Source of the DNA: Methanoregula boonei 6A8
GTDB lineage: Archaea > Halobacteriota > Methanomicrobia > Methanomicrobiales > Methanospirillaceae
Direction: 5' to 3'
NCBI RefSeq assembly: GCF_000017625.1
Contig: NC_009712.1
Location: 1,550,001 to 1,614,000, forward strand
DNA length: 64,000 nt
Positions 1 to 7,556 of the stretch are shown piece after piece. The notes beneath the pieces were generated by a model. It saw only the letters and a program-made list of their open reading frames with translations, had not been told where the DNA came from and ran no database searches. How positions within the stretch are numbered: position 1 is the first letter of the stretch; each line of letters begins with the position of its first letter. A program made the position numbers and the translations under genes.

Positions 1-1
1 T

Positions 2-118
2 ATGGAAAATATCCAGACAGCTTTAAATGTCGAAAAGGGTGTCGAGAATCTCAAGCGTGCCATGGAAAATTCAGAGAAAGGTATCCATCATGAGTCTTTG
101 GGAACCAGAAACCCTTGA
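2..118 (+). CDS. C-terminal end of a STAS-domain protein (RsbS-like), 5' truncated by window
   Basis: An open frame enters from the left edge and stops at 116-118. The visible 38 residues (TALNVEKGVENLKRAME in the middle) resemble the last helix of STAS-domain antagonists of the RsbS/RsbR type, where an ALDLEKGLE-like stretch is common. The next gene starts inside it at 90, a 29-base overlap that suggests translational coupling. RsbS-type proteins bind and hold RsbT-type kinases, and an RsbT-like gene follows directly, which supports the call. The fragment is short, so the family assignment is an inference from the C-terminal motif and context. Confidence 0.5.
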   Translation: MENIQTALNVEKGVENLKRAMENSEKGIHHESLGTRNP

Positions 119-494
119 ACTCAAGACAGGTGAGGACATCATCAGGGCCCGACAGAGAGTCCGCACCTGTATGATTGATCAGGGGTTCAGCCTTATTGAC
201 CAGACCAAGATGGTGACTGCAGCAAGCGAACTGGCACGGAACACCGTTGACTATGGGAAAGGGGGTACGATGCATATTGAACCCCTTGCCGATGCCGGAC
301 GAATCGGCATCAGGCTGGTCTTTCTCGACCATGGCCCGGGCATTAAGGATATAGAACGGGCATTGCAGGACGGATTTACCACGGGTTTCGGGCTCGGGCT
401 CGGGCTTAGCGGTTCAAAACGGCTGGTCAACGAGTTTAAGATCTGGTCAGAACCGGACAAGGGCACACAGGTAACGGTGACGCGATGGCGATGA
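90..494 (+). CDS. RsbT-like serine kinase / anti-sigma-type HATPase
   Basis: A single GHKL ATPase domain of about 134 residues, the usual size for RsbT/RsbW proteins. Visible motifs are the N-box (AASELARNTVDYGKGG), a G1-like box (LDHGPGIKD) and a glycine-rich lid with GFGLGLGLSGSKRL followed by the closing strand GTQVTVTRW. In bacteria RsbT phosphorylates RsbS/RsbR STAS proteins and then activates a downstream partner; here a STAS fragment lies just upstream. I chose ATG 90, with AAAGG upstream, over an earlier in-frame start at 27 because the family begins close to this point. It overlaps both neighbours, so it belongs to one operon running to about 6.65 kb. Archaea lack sigma factors, so a sigma-controlling role is not expected. 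Confidence 0.85.
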   Translation: MSLWEPETLELKTGEDIIRARQRVRTCMIDQGFSLIDQTKMVTAASELARNTVDYGKGGTMHIEPLADAGRIGIRLVFLDHGPGIKDIERALQDGFTTGFGLGLGLSGSKRLVNEFKIWSEPDKGTQVTVTRWR

Positions 495-1525
495 ACGGGA
501 TGAAGTGCATCCATATTGGGGAGATGAGCGGTATTGTCGAAGCCCGGCAGACAGCGATGAATTTCTGCAAGACAAAGGGATTCAGTGAGGTCCTTTCCGG
601 TAACGTTTCCCTCATCGTGACGGAACTCGCTACAAACCTCGTCAAACATGCCGGTTCGGGAGAACTTCTTATTCGCTCCTGTACCGAAGGAGATGTTTCC
701 GGAATCGAGTGCCTCGCGCTTGACCGGGGCATGGGGATCACAGATATCGGCGGAAGCCTGCGGGGCAAATATCCTGCCACTGCTGGTAAGGAGACCGGCC
801 TTATGGCAGTCCGCCGTCTCTCTTCCCTGTTTGATCTCTATTCCATCCCGGAGAAGGGGACGGCCGTCCTCTCCCGGATCGAAACCAGATCTCCTGAACC
901 AGTGTCCGATCCACCGCACCCCCTGTGCTCAACCCGACCCGAGGTCGGCGTTGTTTGTCTTCCACTCGTGCCGGATGAACCCTGCGGCGACGGATGGGAG
1001 GTGATCCGGTCGGAGAACAGAACGGTAATCCTTGTTATCGACGGACTGGGTCATGGACCGGAAGCCTCGAAAGTTCAGGTCGAAGCCATCAGGGTCTTCC
1101 GGAAGAACCCGGCGGGTGAACCGGTGGAAATACTCAGGAATCTCCACGCTGCACTCAGGAACACCCGAGGGGGTGTCGCGGCGATTGCCGCTATCGATGA
1201 GGAGCGAGGCAGGGTCACGTATACAGGCGCCGGCAATATTTCCGGCCGGATCATCACCGGTCATGTTACCAATAAAATGGTTTCTCTGAGCGGAACTGTA
1301 GGTGACCAGATCAGGCAATTCAGTGAGTTCTCGTATCCCTGGGTAACGGAGGCTCTCCTGATTATGTACTCCGATGGGCTCACCATGCAGTGGGATCTTG
1401 AGGATTACCCGGGACTCGAGCGAAAGCACCCGGCACTCATTGCCGGTGTTCTGTACCGGGATCATACGCGGGGAACGGATGATGTGACGGTCCTTGCCGT
1501 AAAACTCGTCGGGGAGACTTCATGA
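491..1525 (+). CDS. Fused RsbT/W-like ATPase + SpoIIE/RsbX-type phosphatase
   Basis: Two domains are visible. Residues 1-130 form a second GHKL ATPase of the anti-sigma type (N-box VTELATNLVKHAGSGEL, then LDRGMGITDIGGSLRGK and ETGLMAVRRLS). Residues from about 150 to the end look like a SpoIIE/RsbX PP2C-like serine phosphatase: VIDGLGHGPEAS carries the metal-binding Asp with the typical DGxGHG signature, followed by TYTGAGNI and MYSDGLTMQWD near the end. Such phosphatases reset STAS proteins phosphorylated by RsbT. The start at 491 uses the ATGA overlap with the upstream stop; 485 is an alternative. Its stop overlaps the next start by four bases. Fusion of kinase and phosphatase modules would put both arms of a partner switch in one polypeptide. 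Confidence 0.85.
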   Translation: MNGMKCIHIGEMSGIVEARQTAMNFCKTKGFSEVLSGNVSLIVTELATNLVKHAGSGELLIRSCTEGDVSGIECLALDRGMGITDIGGSLRGKYPATAGKETGLMAVRRLSSLFDLYSIPEKGTAVLSRIETRSPEPVSDPPHPLCSTRPEVGVVCLPLVPDEPCGDGWEVIRSENRTVILVIDGLGHGPEASKVQVEAIRVFRKNPAGEPVEILRNLHAALRNTRGGVAAIAAIDEERGRVTYTGAGNISGRIITGHVTNKMVSLSGTVGDQIRQFSEFSYPWVTEALLIMYSDGLTMQWDLEDYPGLERKHPALIAGVLYRDHTRGTDDVTVLAVKLVGETS

Positions 1526-4500
1526 GCACCTTGATCAGCCACAGGGAAGTGCGGAATGAACAGGACGTGGTCTCTGCCCGGTTCCAGGCACGCATTATCG
1601 CAGAACAACTCGGGTTTTCCAAGAGCGATCAGACCCGAATCAGCACAGCTGTGTCCGAGATTTCAAGAAACATGTTTCAGTATGCCAACGGGGGTGAAAT
1701 TGAGTTCTGCATCGATAATGGCAAGGTCCCCACGGTCTTTTCTATCACGGCCCGGGATCATGGCAGGGGTATTTCCCGGCTTGAGGAGATCCTCAATGGC
1801 CGGTTTACCCCGGGACAAGGGAAAAGGCTGGGCATCATTGTTTCAAAACGTTTAATGGACCAGTTTTTCATCGACACTCGTAACGATGGTACCACGGTTT
1901 TTCTGGGTAAGAATCTTCCACTTACCGCCCCTCCGGTCACTCCGGATCTCATCTTGTGGATCACTGACATGCTGGCAAAGAATCTCACCCTCAACGGATT
2001 CGATGAGATCCAGATCCGGAATCAGGATATTACTGATATTCTGGAAGAACTGCACCTGCGGCAGGAAGATCTGGCCCAGGTCAACAGGGAGCTCGAAGAA
2101 ACCAACCGGGGCGTCGTAGCATTGTACGTGGAACTGGATGACAAGGCCGCTGCATTAAAAACATTACGTGACGAGCTTGAGATCCGCGTACAAGAACGGA
2201 CGAATGATCTTAGTAAGGCCAATGATAACTTGGTAACTACCCAGAAAGAACTGCACGCACAGTTTGAAGAACTTGCAGACCGGGACAGGGAGTTGTCGGT
2301 GAGCGAGGAGCGGTTCCGTATCAGTGCCCAGAGCATCAGCGACGTGATCTGGGACCGGTCCATTCCCGATGGCAGGATGGAATGGTATGGTCGGATCGAT
2401 GAGCTGCTCGGGTATGCCCCTCTTGAGTTTCCCCGGACTTTCGATTCGTGGAAGAAGAGTATCTATCCTGATGACCGGGACAGGGTCATGGCACTCTTAG
2501 ATCGCCATGTAAAGACCCGGGCTCCTTATGCAACGGAGTACCGGGTTGTACAAAAAGACGGGAAGATCCGGTATTGGACTGACCGGGGAATTGCCATGCT
2601 GGACAGTCAGGGCAATGCGTACAGGATGGTGGGTTCCTGCACTGATATCACGGATCGCAGGCTTGCAGACGAGGAGCGGGCCCGTCTCGCCGCCATTGTG
2701 GAGTACTCTGAAGATGCAATCATTAGCAAAACACTTGACGGGATCGTCACATCTTGGAACGCCGGAGCCGAGCGGATCTACGGGTATTCTGTACAGGAGA
2801 TGGTTGGCAAGGAAATTTCGCTGCTGGAGTCGCCGGATCACCCAAACGACACCGTATTGATTCTTGAACGGATCAGGAACGGTGAACCGGTCATCCGCTA
2901 CGAAACCCGGCGCAGGAGGAAAGACGGCGAGCTGATCGATATCACCCTTACTGCATCTCAGATCAGGGATGCACAAAATCGTCTGATCGGTGTGTCCACC
3001 ATTGCCCATGATATCACCCAGCGCAAACGGGCAGAAGATGCAATGCATGCTTCCGAGATGCGGTACCGGCGGCTTTTTGAAGCGGCGCAGGATGGCATCC
3101 TCATCCTTGATGCAGAGTCCGGCCAGATCGTCGAGGTAAATCCCTTTTTAATCAACATGCTGGGTTTCTCGCGCGAACAGTTCTTGGGTAAGAAAATCTG
3201 GGAGATCGGGACGTTCAAGGATATCGTTGCCAACAAAGACAATTTCGGAGAACTGCAGCGGAAAGAATATATCCGGTATGAGGATATGCCCCTTGAAACC
3301 TCCGATGGGCAAAGGATCGCCGTGGAGTTTGTCAGTAACGTCTACGAGGTGAACAACAAGAAGGTCATCCAGTGCAATATCAGGGATAATACCGACCGCA
3401 AGCTCGCAGAAGAAGCAAAAATTGCTTCCGAGATGCGGTACCGGCGGCTTTTTGAGGCGGCGCAGGATGGCATCCTCATCCTCGATGCAGAGTCCGGCCA
3501 GATCGTTGAGGTAAATCCCTTTTTAATCAACATGCTAGGTTTCTCGCGCGAACAGTTCCTGGGTAAGAAAATCTGGGAGATCGGGACGTTCAAGGATATC
3601 GTTGCAAACAAAGACAATTTCGGAGAACTGCAGCGGAAAGAATATATCCGGTATGAGGATATGCCCCTTGAAACTGCCGACGGGCGGCATATAGCAGTGG
3701 AGTTTATCAGTAACGTCTATGAGGTGAACAACAAGAAGGTCATCCAGTGCAATATCCGGGATAGTACCGACCGCAAGCTCGCAGAAGAAGCAAAAATTGC
3801 TTCCGAGGTCCGGTACCGACGTCTTTTTGAGACTGCACAGGATGGCATTCTCATCCTCGATGCAGAGTCCGGCCAGATCGTTGAGGTAAATCCCTTTTTA
3901 ATCAACATGCTGGGTTTCTCGCGCGAACAGTTCCTGGGTAAGAAAATCTGGGAGATCGGGACGTTCAAGGATATCGTTGCCAACAAAGACAATTTCGAAG
4001 AACTGCAGCGGAAAGAATATATCAGTTACGAAGACATGCCCCTCGAAACTGCCGATGGGCAAAGAATTGCCGTGGAGTTCATCAGTAACGTCTACGAGGT
4101 GAACAACAAGAAGGTCATCCAGTGCAATATCCGGGATATTACCAAGCGCAAGCTCGCAGAAGAGGCACTGCGCCAAAAAAATGAGGAAATTGACGGGTAC
4201 TTTACCAATACCCTCGATCTGCTCTGCATCGCAGACGCGGACGGGCATTTCCGACGCCCGAATAAGGAGTGGGAAACGGCTCTCGGGTACAGTCCTGCCG
4301 AGCTGGAGGGGAAACGGCTCTTTGATTTTGTCCACCCTGACGATATGGAGGTGTTTCTTGGTGCAATGTCCGAACTGAGTGCAGGTAAAAAAGTCCTCCA
4401 ATTCACGAACCGGTATCGCCACAGGAACCAGACGTACCGCTGGATAGAATGGCGGTTGTTCTCTGCAGGAAACCTCATCTATGCATCGGCACGAGATGTT

Positions 4501-5283
4501 ACGGAAAGGAAGAAGATGACCGATCTGGTCGAAGCGTCGCTAGCCGAGAAAGAGACCCTGCTTCGGGAGATCCACCACCGGGTCAAGAACAACCTCCAGA
4601 TCATTTCGAGCCTCCTTAACCTGCAGATCCGTAAGATAGACGATCCCAAAACCATTGAAGTCTTAAAAGACTGCCAGTCCCGGGTGCTCTCTATGGCACT
4701 TGTCCACGAACACCTCTACAAGGGCAAAGATTTCTCGCGTATCGACCTGAAAAATTATATCCATTCACTGGGAATGCAGCTCTCGCAGTCGTACGGAAAC
4801 GCAAACGAAATTGTCCGGTTCGACCTGAATCTCCCTGATATTTACGTAGATATCAATACCGCAATTCCCCTGGGCCTCATCATAAACGAACTGATCACGA
4901 ACAGTTTAAAGTATGCATTTAAAGGCAGGAAAGACGGGAAACTCTCTATCACGGCTACTGAGAATGATCGCGCCCTTACGCTTATTGTTGCAGATAATGG
5001 TGTCGGAATGCCTGAAGGCATCACGCTGGAGAACCAGACGTCACTGGGACTCCGGCTTGTCAAAACACTCACCGGCCAGATCCACGGTACGGTTGTGATC
5101 GATCGGACCGGGGGTACAAAGTTTGTGTTTGTAATTCCCAAACCCGCAGAAATCCAAAGAACTGGACCGCCGGTAAACACGCTCACCCGCCAGATCCACA
5201 GCACCGAGACAATTGACCATCCGGATGAGGCGAAGTTTGTCCTCACGGTCCCCAAACCGGCAGAAACCACGGGCAGGATGTGA
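1522..5283 (+). CDS. Multi-PAS sensor histidine kinase with N-terminal RsbT-like domain
   Basis: A 1253-residue protein with no membrane segment, so probably cytoplasmic. Order: RsbT-like ATPase (1-130, AVSEISRNMFQYANGGEIEF), a helical coiled-coil linker (about 165-255), two PAS domains (about 255-500), three nearly identical PAS domains in tandem (510-634, 635-759, 760-884), a sixth PAS (about 893-1010), a HisKA_2 H-box EIHHRVKNNLQ (His 1018/1019) and a HATPase with NELITNSLKYAF and DNGVGMPEG. The last about 30 residues repeat the closing strand of the HATPase. The start ATG overlaps the upstream stop by four bases. The product probably phosphorylates the receiver encoded at 5511. The N-terminal RsbT-like domain suggests input from the upstream STAS/phosphatase genes; this link is inference. 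Confidence 0.92.
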   Translation: MSTLISHREVRNEQDVVSARFQARIIAEQLGFSKSDQTRISTAVSEISRNMFQYANGGEIEFCIDNGKVPTVFSITARDHGRGISRLEEILNGRFTPGQGKRLGIIVSKRLMDQFFIDTRNDGTTVFLGKNLPLTAPPVTPDLILWITDMLAKNLTLNGFDEIQIRNQDITDILEELHLRQEDLAQVNRELEETNRGVVALYVELDDKAAALKTLRDELEIRVQERTNDLSKANDNLVTTQKELHAQFEELADRDRELSVSEERFRISAQSISDVIWDRSIPDGRMEWYGRIDELLGYAPLEFPRTFDSWKKSIYPDDRDRVMALLDRHVKTRAPYATEYRVVQKDGKIRYWTDRGIAMLDSQGNAYRMVGSCTDITDRRLADEERARLAAIVEYSEDAIISKTLDGIVTSWNAGAERIYGYSVQEMVGKEISLLESPDHPNDTVLILERIRNGEPVIRYETRRRRKDGELIDITLTASQIRDAQNRLIGVSTIAHDITQRKRAEDAMHASEMRYRRLFEAAQDGILILDAESGQIVEVNPFLINMLGFSREQFLGKKIWEIGTFKDIVANKDNFGELQRKEYIRYEDMPLETSDGQRIAVEFVSNVYEVNNKKVIQCNIRDNTDRKLAEEAKIASEMRYRRLFEAAQDGILILDAESGQIVEVNPFLINMLGFSREQFLGKKIWEIGTFKDIVANKDNFGELQRKEYIRYEDMPLETADGRHIAVEFISNVYEVNNKKVIQCNIRDSTDRKLAEEAKIASEVRYRRLFETAQDGILILDAESGQIVEVNPFLINMLGFSREQFLGKKIWEIGTFKDIVANKDNFEELQRKEYISYEDMPLETADGQRIAVEFISNVYEVNNKKVIQCNIRDITKRKLAEEALRQKNEEIDGYFTNTLDLLCIADADGHFRRPNKEWETALGYSPAELEGKRLFDFVHPDDMEVFLGAMSELSAGKKVLQFTNRYRHRNQTYRWIEWRLFSAGNLIYASARDVTERKKMTDLVEASLAEKETLLREIHHRVKNNLQIISSLLNLQIRKIDDPKTIEVLKDCQSRVLSMALVHEHLYKGKDFSRIDLKNYIHSLGMQLSQSYGNANEIVRFDLNLPDIYVDINTAIPLGLIINELITNSLKYAFKGRKDGKLSITATENDRALTLIVADNGVGMPEGITLENQTSLGLRLVKTLTGQIHGTVVIDRTGGTKFVFVIPKPAEIQRTGPPVNTLTRQIHSTETIDHPDEAKFVLTVPKPAETTGRM
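3051..4175 (+). repeat. Three tandem 375-bp repeats encoding identical PAS domains
   Basis: The sequence TTCCGAGATGCGGTACCGGC recurs at 3051 and 3426 and, slightly changed, at 3801, giving an exact period of 375 bp (125 codons) without frame loss. The copies differ by only scattered substitutions, far less than any other PAS pair in the window. This indicates recent tandem duplication or ongoing gene conversion inside the kinase gene. Confidence 0.95.
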
Positions 5284-5510
5284 CCATGACAATGATCCGG
5301 TACTTCCGGAAAACGATCCGGGATTTGATGGACATAAGAGAACGGACCGAGATCTGTCCCGGAGCAGGTTCCTTCCACCGGTGTTGCCCAGATGGTCCTT
5401 ACTGCAGTAAAGACCGAGGTACGGCGGGATATGAGATCCGCGGGAGGGAAACGAACACTGGTATTCTGTGCCAGGGGAGTAAAAATCCAATAAACAGGAG
5501 GGAGTGAACT

Positions 5511-6653
5511 ATGACAGAAAAAATCAGGATCCTCATTGTTGAGGACGAATCATTGGTTGCAGAAGATTTAAAGGAGATGCTGATGGGATTCGGATACGAG
5601 GTACCCGGCATCGCAGAGACCGGGGAGAATGCGATTGCCCTTGCAGATGAACACCGCCCCGACCTTGTCCTCATGGATATCAACCTTGCCAGTGCGATGG
5701 ATGGGATAACAGCCGGCGGGGAGATCCGCTCGCGATGGGGTATCCCCCTCATCTATGTCACAGCTTTTGCCACGCAGGCAATTATTGACCGGGCGAAAAA
5801 AACCAACCCCTCCGGCTACATCTTAAAACCGTTTAATGAGCGACAGATCCAGACTGCCATCGAGATCGCGCTTTACAATTCTGTACTGGAGAAGCAGTTG
5901 AAGGATCACGATGCAACGATCAACACCCTCATCAACGCAACCTCAAATCCGCTCATTCTCATTGACCGTCAGGGTCTCATCAGGGCAGTAAACAATGAAG
6001 TTGCAAAAACGGCAGGAAAAACCCCCGGACAACTCACCGGAACCCCGTTTATGGATCTTGTGCCCGGAGGCTACATCACCACGCGCCTCAGGGAGGCGGT
6101 CCAGCAGGCCGCATCCGGAAAGGAGAGCCGATTTGAAGAAGAACAGAAGGGAACCGTATATGATAATGCGATTATTCCTGTCCGGGATTCCCGTGGCGCT
6201 GTGCAGTCCATTGCGATATTCTGCACAAATATTACCTTCCTGAAAGGTGCGGAGCAGCAGTTGAAGGCAGCAAACGATCAGCTTGTTGCAGAGAGGAACC
6301 GGCTCACAGCGCTTACCGCAGCGCTGGACAGCATGGATGACCCGGTCATTGTCACCAATCACCGGGGTATGATTACGTACGTGAATGCAGCGTTTAACAC
6401 ACGATTTGTGTATACCCTGCAGGAGGTGGAGGGAAAACACCTGAGCACTCTTGCGGCACAAGAGAACCTGTTTGCCCTGAACCGCGAAGTATTCCTGGAC
6501 GATCAGAAATCAGTCTGGACGGGTAAATTCGTTGCACGGAACAAATACGGGATGAACCTGTCATTTCTCATCAAGGGTTCCCCGGTATTTGAAGAAAACC
6601 TGCTAAAAAACCGGGTCTTTGTGCTCCGGCAGGAATTTTACGGCAAGCAGTGA
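5511..6653 (+). CDS. Response regulator with receiver and two PAS-like domains
   Basis: The N-terminal receiver (about 1-120) has the acidic pair E11/D12, the phospho-acceptor D56 in LVLMDINLA, T84 and K106 in GYILKPF. After a short helix come two PAS-like domains (about 130-245, starting LINATSNPLILIDRQGLI, and about 255-375, LDSMDDPVIVTNHRGMI). There is no DNA-binding or kinase domain, so it more likely passes the signal on by protein contact. It has a strong ribosome site (GGAGGGAG) before ATG 5511 and lies 227 bp after the kinase at 1522, its likely phosphodonor. Receiver-PAS proteins of this type are common in methanogens. Confidence 0.9.
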   Translation: MTEKIRILIVEDESLVAEDLKEMLMGFGYEVPGIAETGENAIALADEHRPDLVLMDINLASAMDGITAGGEIRSRWGIPLIYVTAFATQAIIDRAKKTNPSGYILKPFNERQIQTAIEIALYNSVLEKQLKDHDATINTLINATSNPLILIDRQGLIRAVNNEVAKTAGKTPGQLTGTPFMDLVPGGYITTRLREAVQQAASGKESRFEEEQKGTVYDNAIIPVRDSRGAVQSIAIFCTNITFLKGAEQQLKAANDQLVAERNRLTALTAALDSMDDPVIVTNHRGMITYVNAAFNTRFVYTLQEVEGKHLSTLAAQENLFALNREVFLDDQKSVWTGKFVARNKYGMNLSFLIKGSPVFEENLLKNRVFVLRQEFYGKQ

Positions 6654-7274
6654 GCGGGATGAGCAGGTACACGATTATTTTGTGCCCCCTGTCCAGGAGA
6701 TCGTCTCTCCCCAATAACCCCACCTCACAAAGAGGGAACTAAAAATGCACCCGGACTGCAGGAAATCCCAGGTCCTGATCATAACCCGGCTGACCTGAAT
6801 GATCCTGACAGGTACAGAATACCAGGGGTTCTTTCCTAAAAATCGAGCACGCCGCTTTGGGAAAGCGAAATACTTTTTTTTAAGAAATTCCCTGACCGGA
6901 AAAATATGACCGGTGCAGGAAAAACCGTCGTTAAAAACCATCGTTGCATGGGCATGGAAGATTGTCACGAAAAGATTGGCACCATTGTCTGCATTTTGAC
7001 ACTCACCGGTGCAGAGTGCCATAATGAATGCCCGTTTTGCTGACCTGCGGTTCTGCCCGCTTGGGAAAATTTTTTAGGTCTTTGATGAACTTGATTTTAT
7101 CCATTCTGGGGGATACCGGAGTCCTCCGGACGAGACCTTACTGCATTTAGCAGGCATCCCCCCCGTGCATATCCCGACCGAAAATCTTCCATGCGCATGT
7201 AGTGTGCATATAGTTCATAATACAAATTCGAAAAAAAACGCAAGAGGATTCACGGTCACAAGCACTAAAATATC
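6654..7274. other. Intergenic gap, no gene supported
   Basis: About 620 bp between the receiver-PAS gene and the truncated secretion gene on the other strand. Reading frames here are short, lack ribosome sites and show no recognisable motif. The part near 7195-7245 is AT-rich. The two flanking genes converge, so this gap should hold terminators, but I could not place a clear hairpin. Confidence 0.6.
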
Positions 7275-7556
7275 TCACCGGTGAGGGTCATCTTCGGAAA
7301 TGCAGTTCACGGGATTATCGATTAAATGCATATCCTGCCGATGTTCCGGAGTGCTGTGATCCAGGATTTTTGGGACCCAAAGTTCCGGGTCCCAATCTGC
7401 CATGGACCGGTCTTCAGGGTGAATAAGAAAAGTAACGGTTTCATGAACCTTCCGCGGGGCCGACAGGAGGTTGCTCCTCAGCCGGGAGTACTGTTCCCGC
7501 CGTGCCTTTATCCACCTGCCAGGGGGATTGACGCAGACCCGTTCGAAGTTACTCAT
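7275..7556 (-). pseudogene. Truncated GspF/TadC-type membrane platform protein, N-terminal stump
   Basis: This 93-codon frame starts at ATG 7556, overlapping the end of the secretion ATPase gene, exactly where the GspF/TadC/FlaJ membrane partner normally begins. Its first 35 or so residues (MSNFERV...GRWIKARREQYSRLRSNL) look like the cytoplasmic N-terminus of archaeal TadC-type proteins. After that no hydrophobic segment follows, while the family has several and is usually over 280 residues. I read it as a decayed or deleted gene whose front end remains. The alternative is an unrelated small protein coupled to the ATPase. Confidence 0.45.

Noticed and set aside
5280-5507. 75-codon frame between the Rsb-linked kinase and the response regulator, starting GTG at the kinase stop
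   Set aside because: It overlaps the kinase stop neatly and has several cysteines, but composition is not protein-like and no motif is visible; treated as chance.
6675-7022. 115-codon frame on the minus strand after the response regulator
   Set aside because: No ribosome site, mixed cysteine/tryptophan-rich composition and no domain; more likely non-coding gap.
7100-7275. Possible tRNA or small RNA in the AT-rich part of the gap
   Set aside because: No cloverleaf, no T-arm motif and no CCA-like end could be found by eye.
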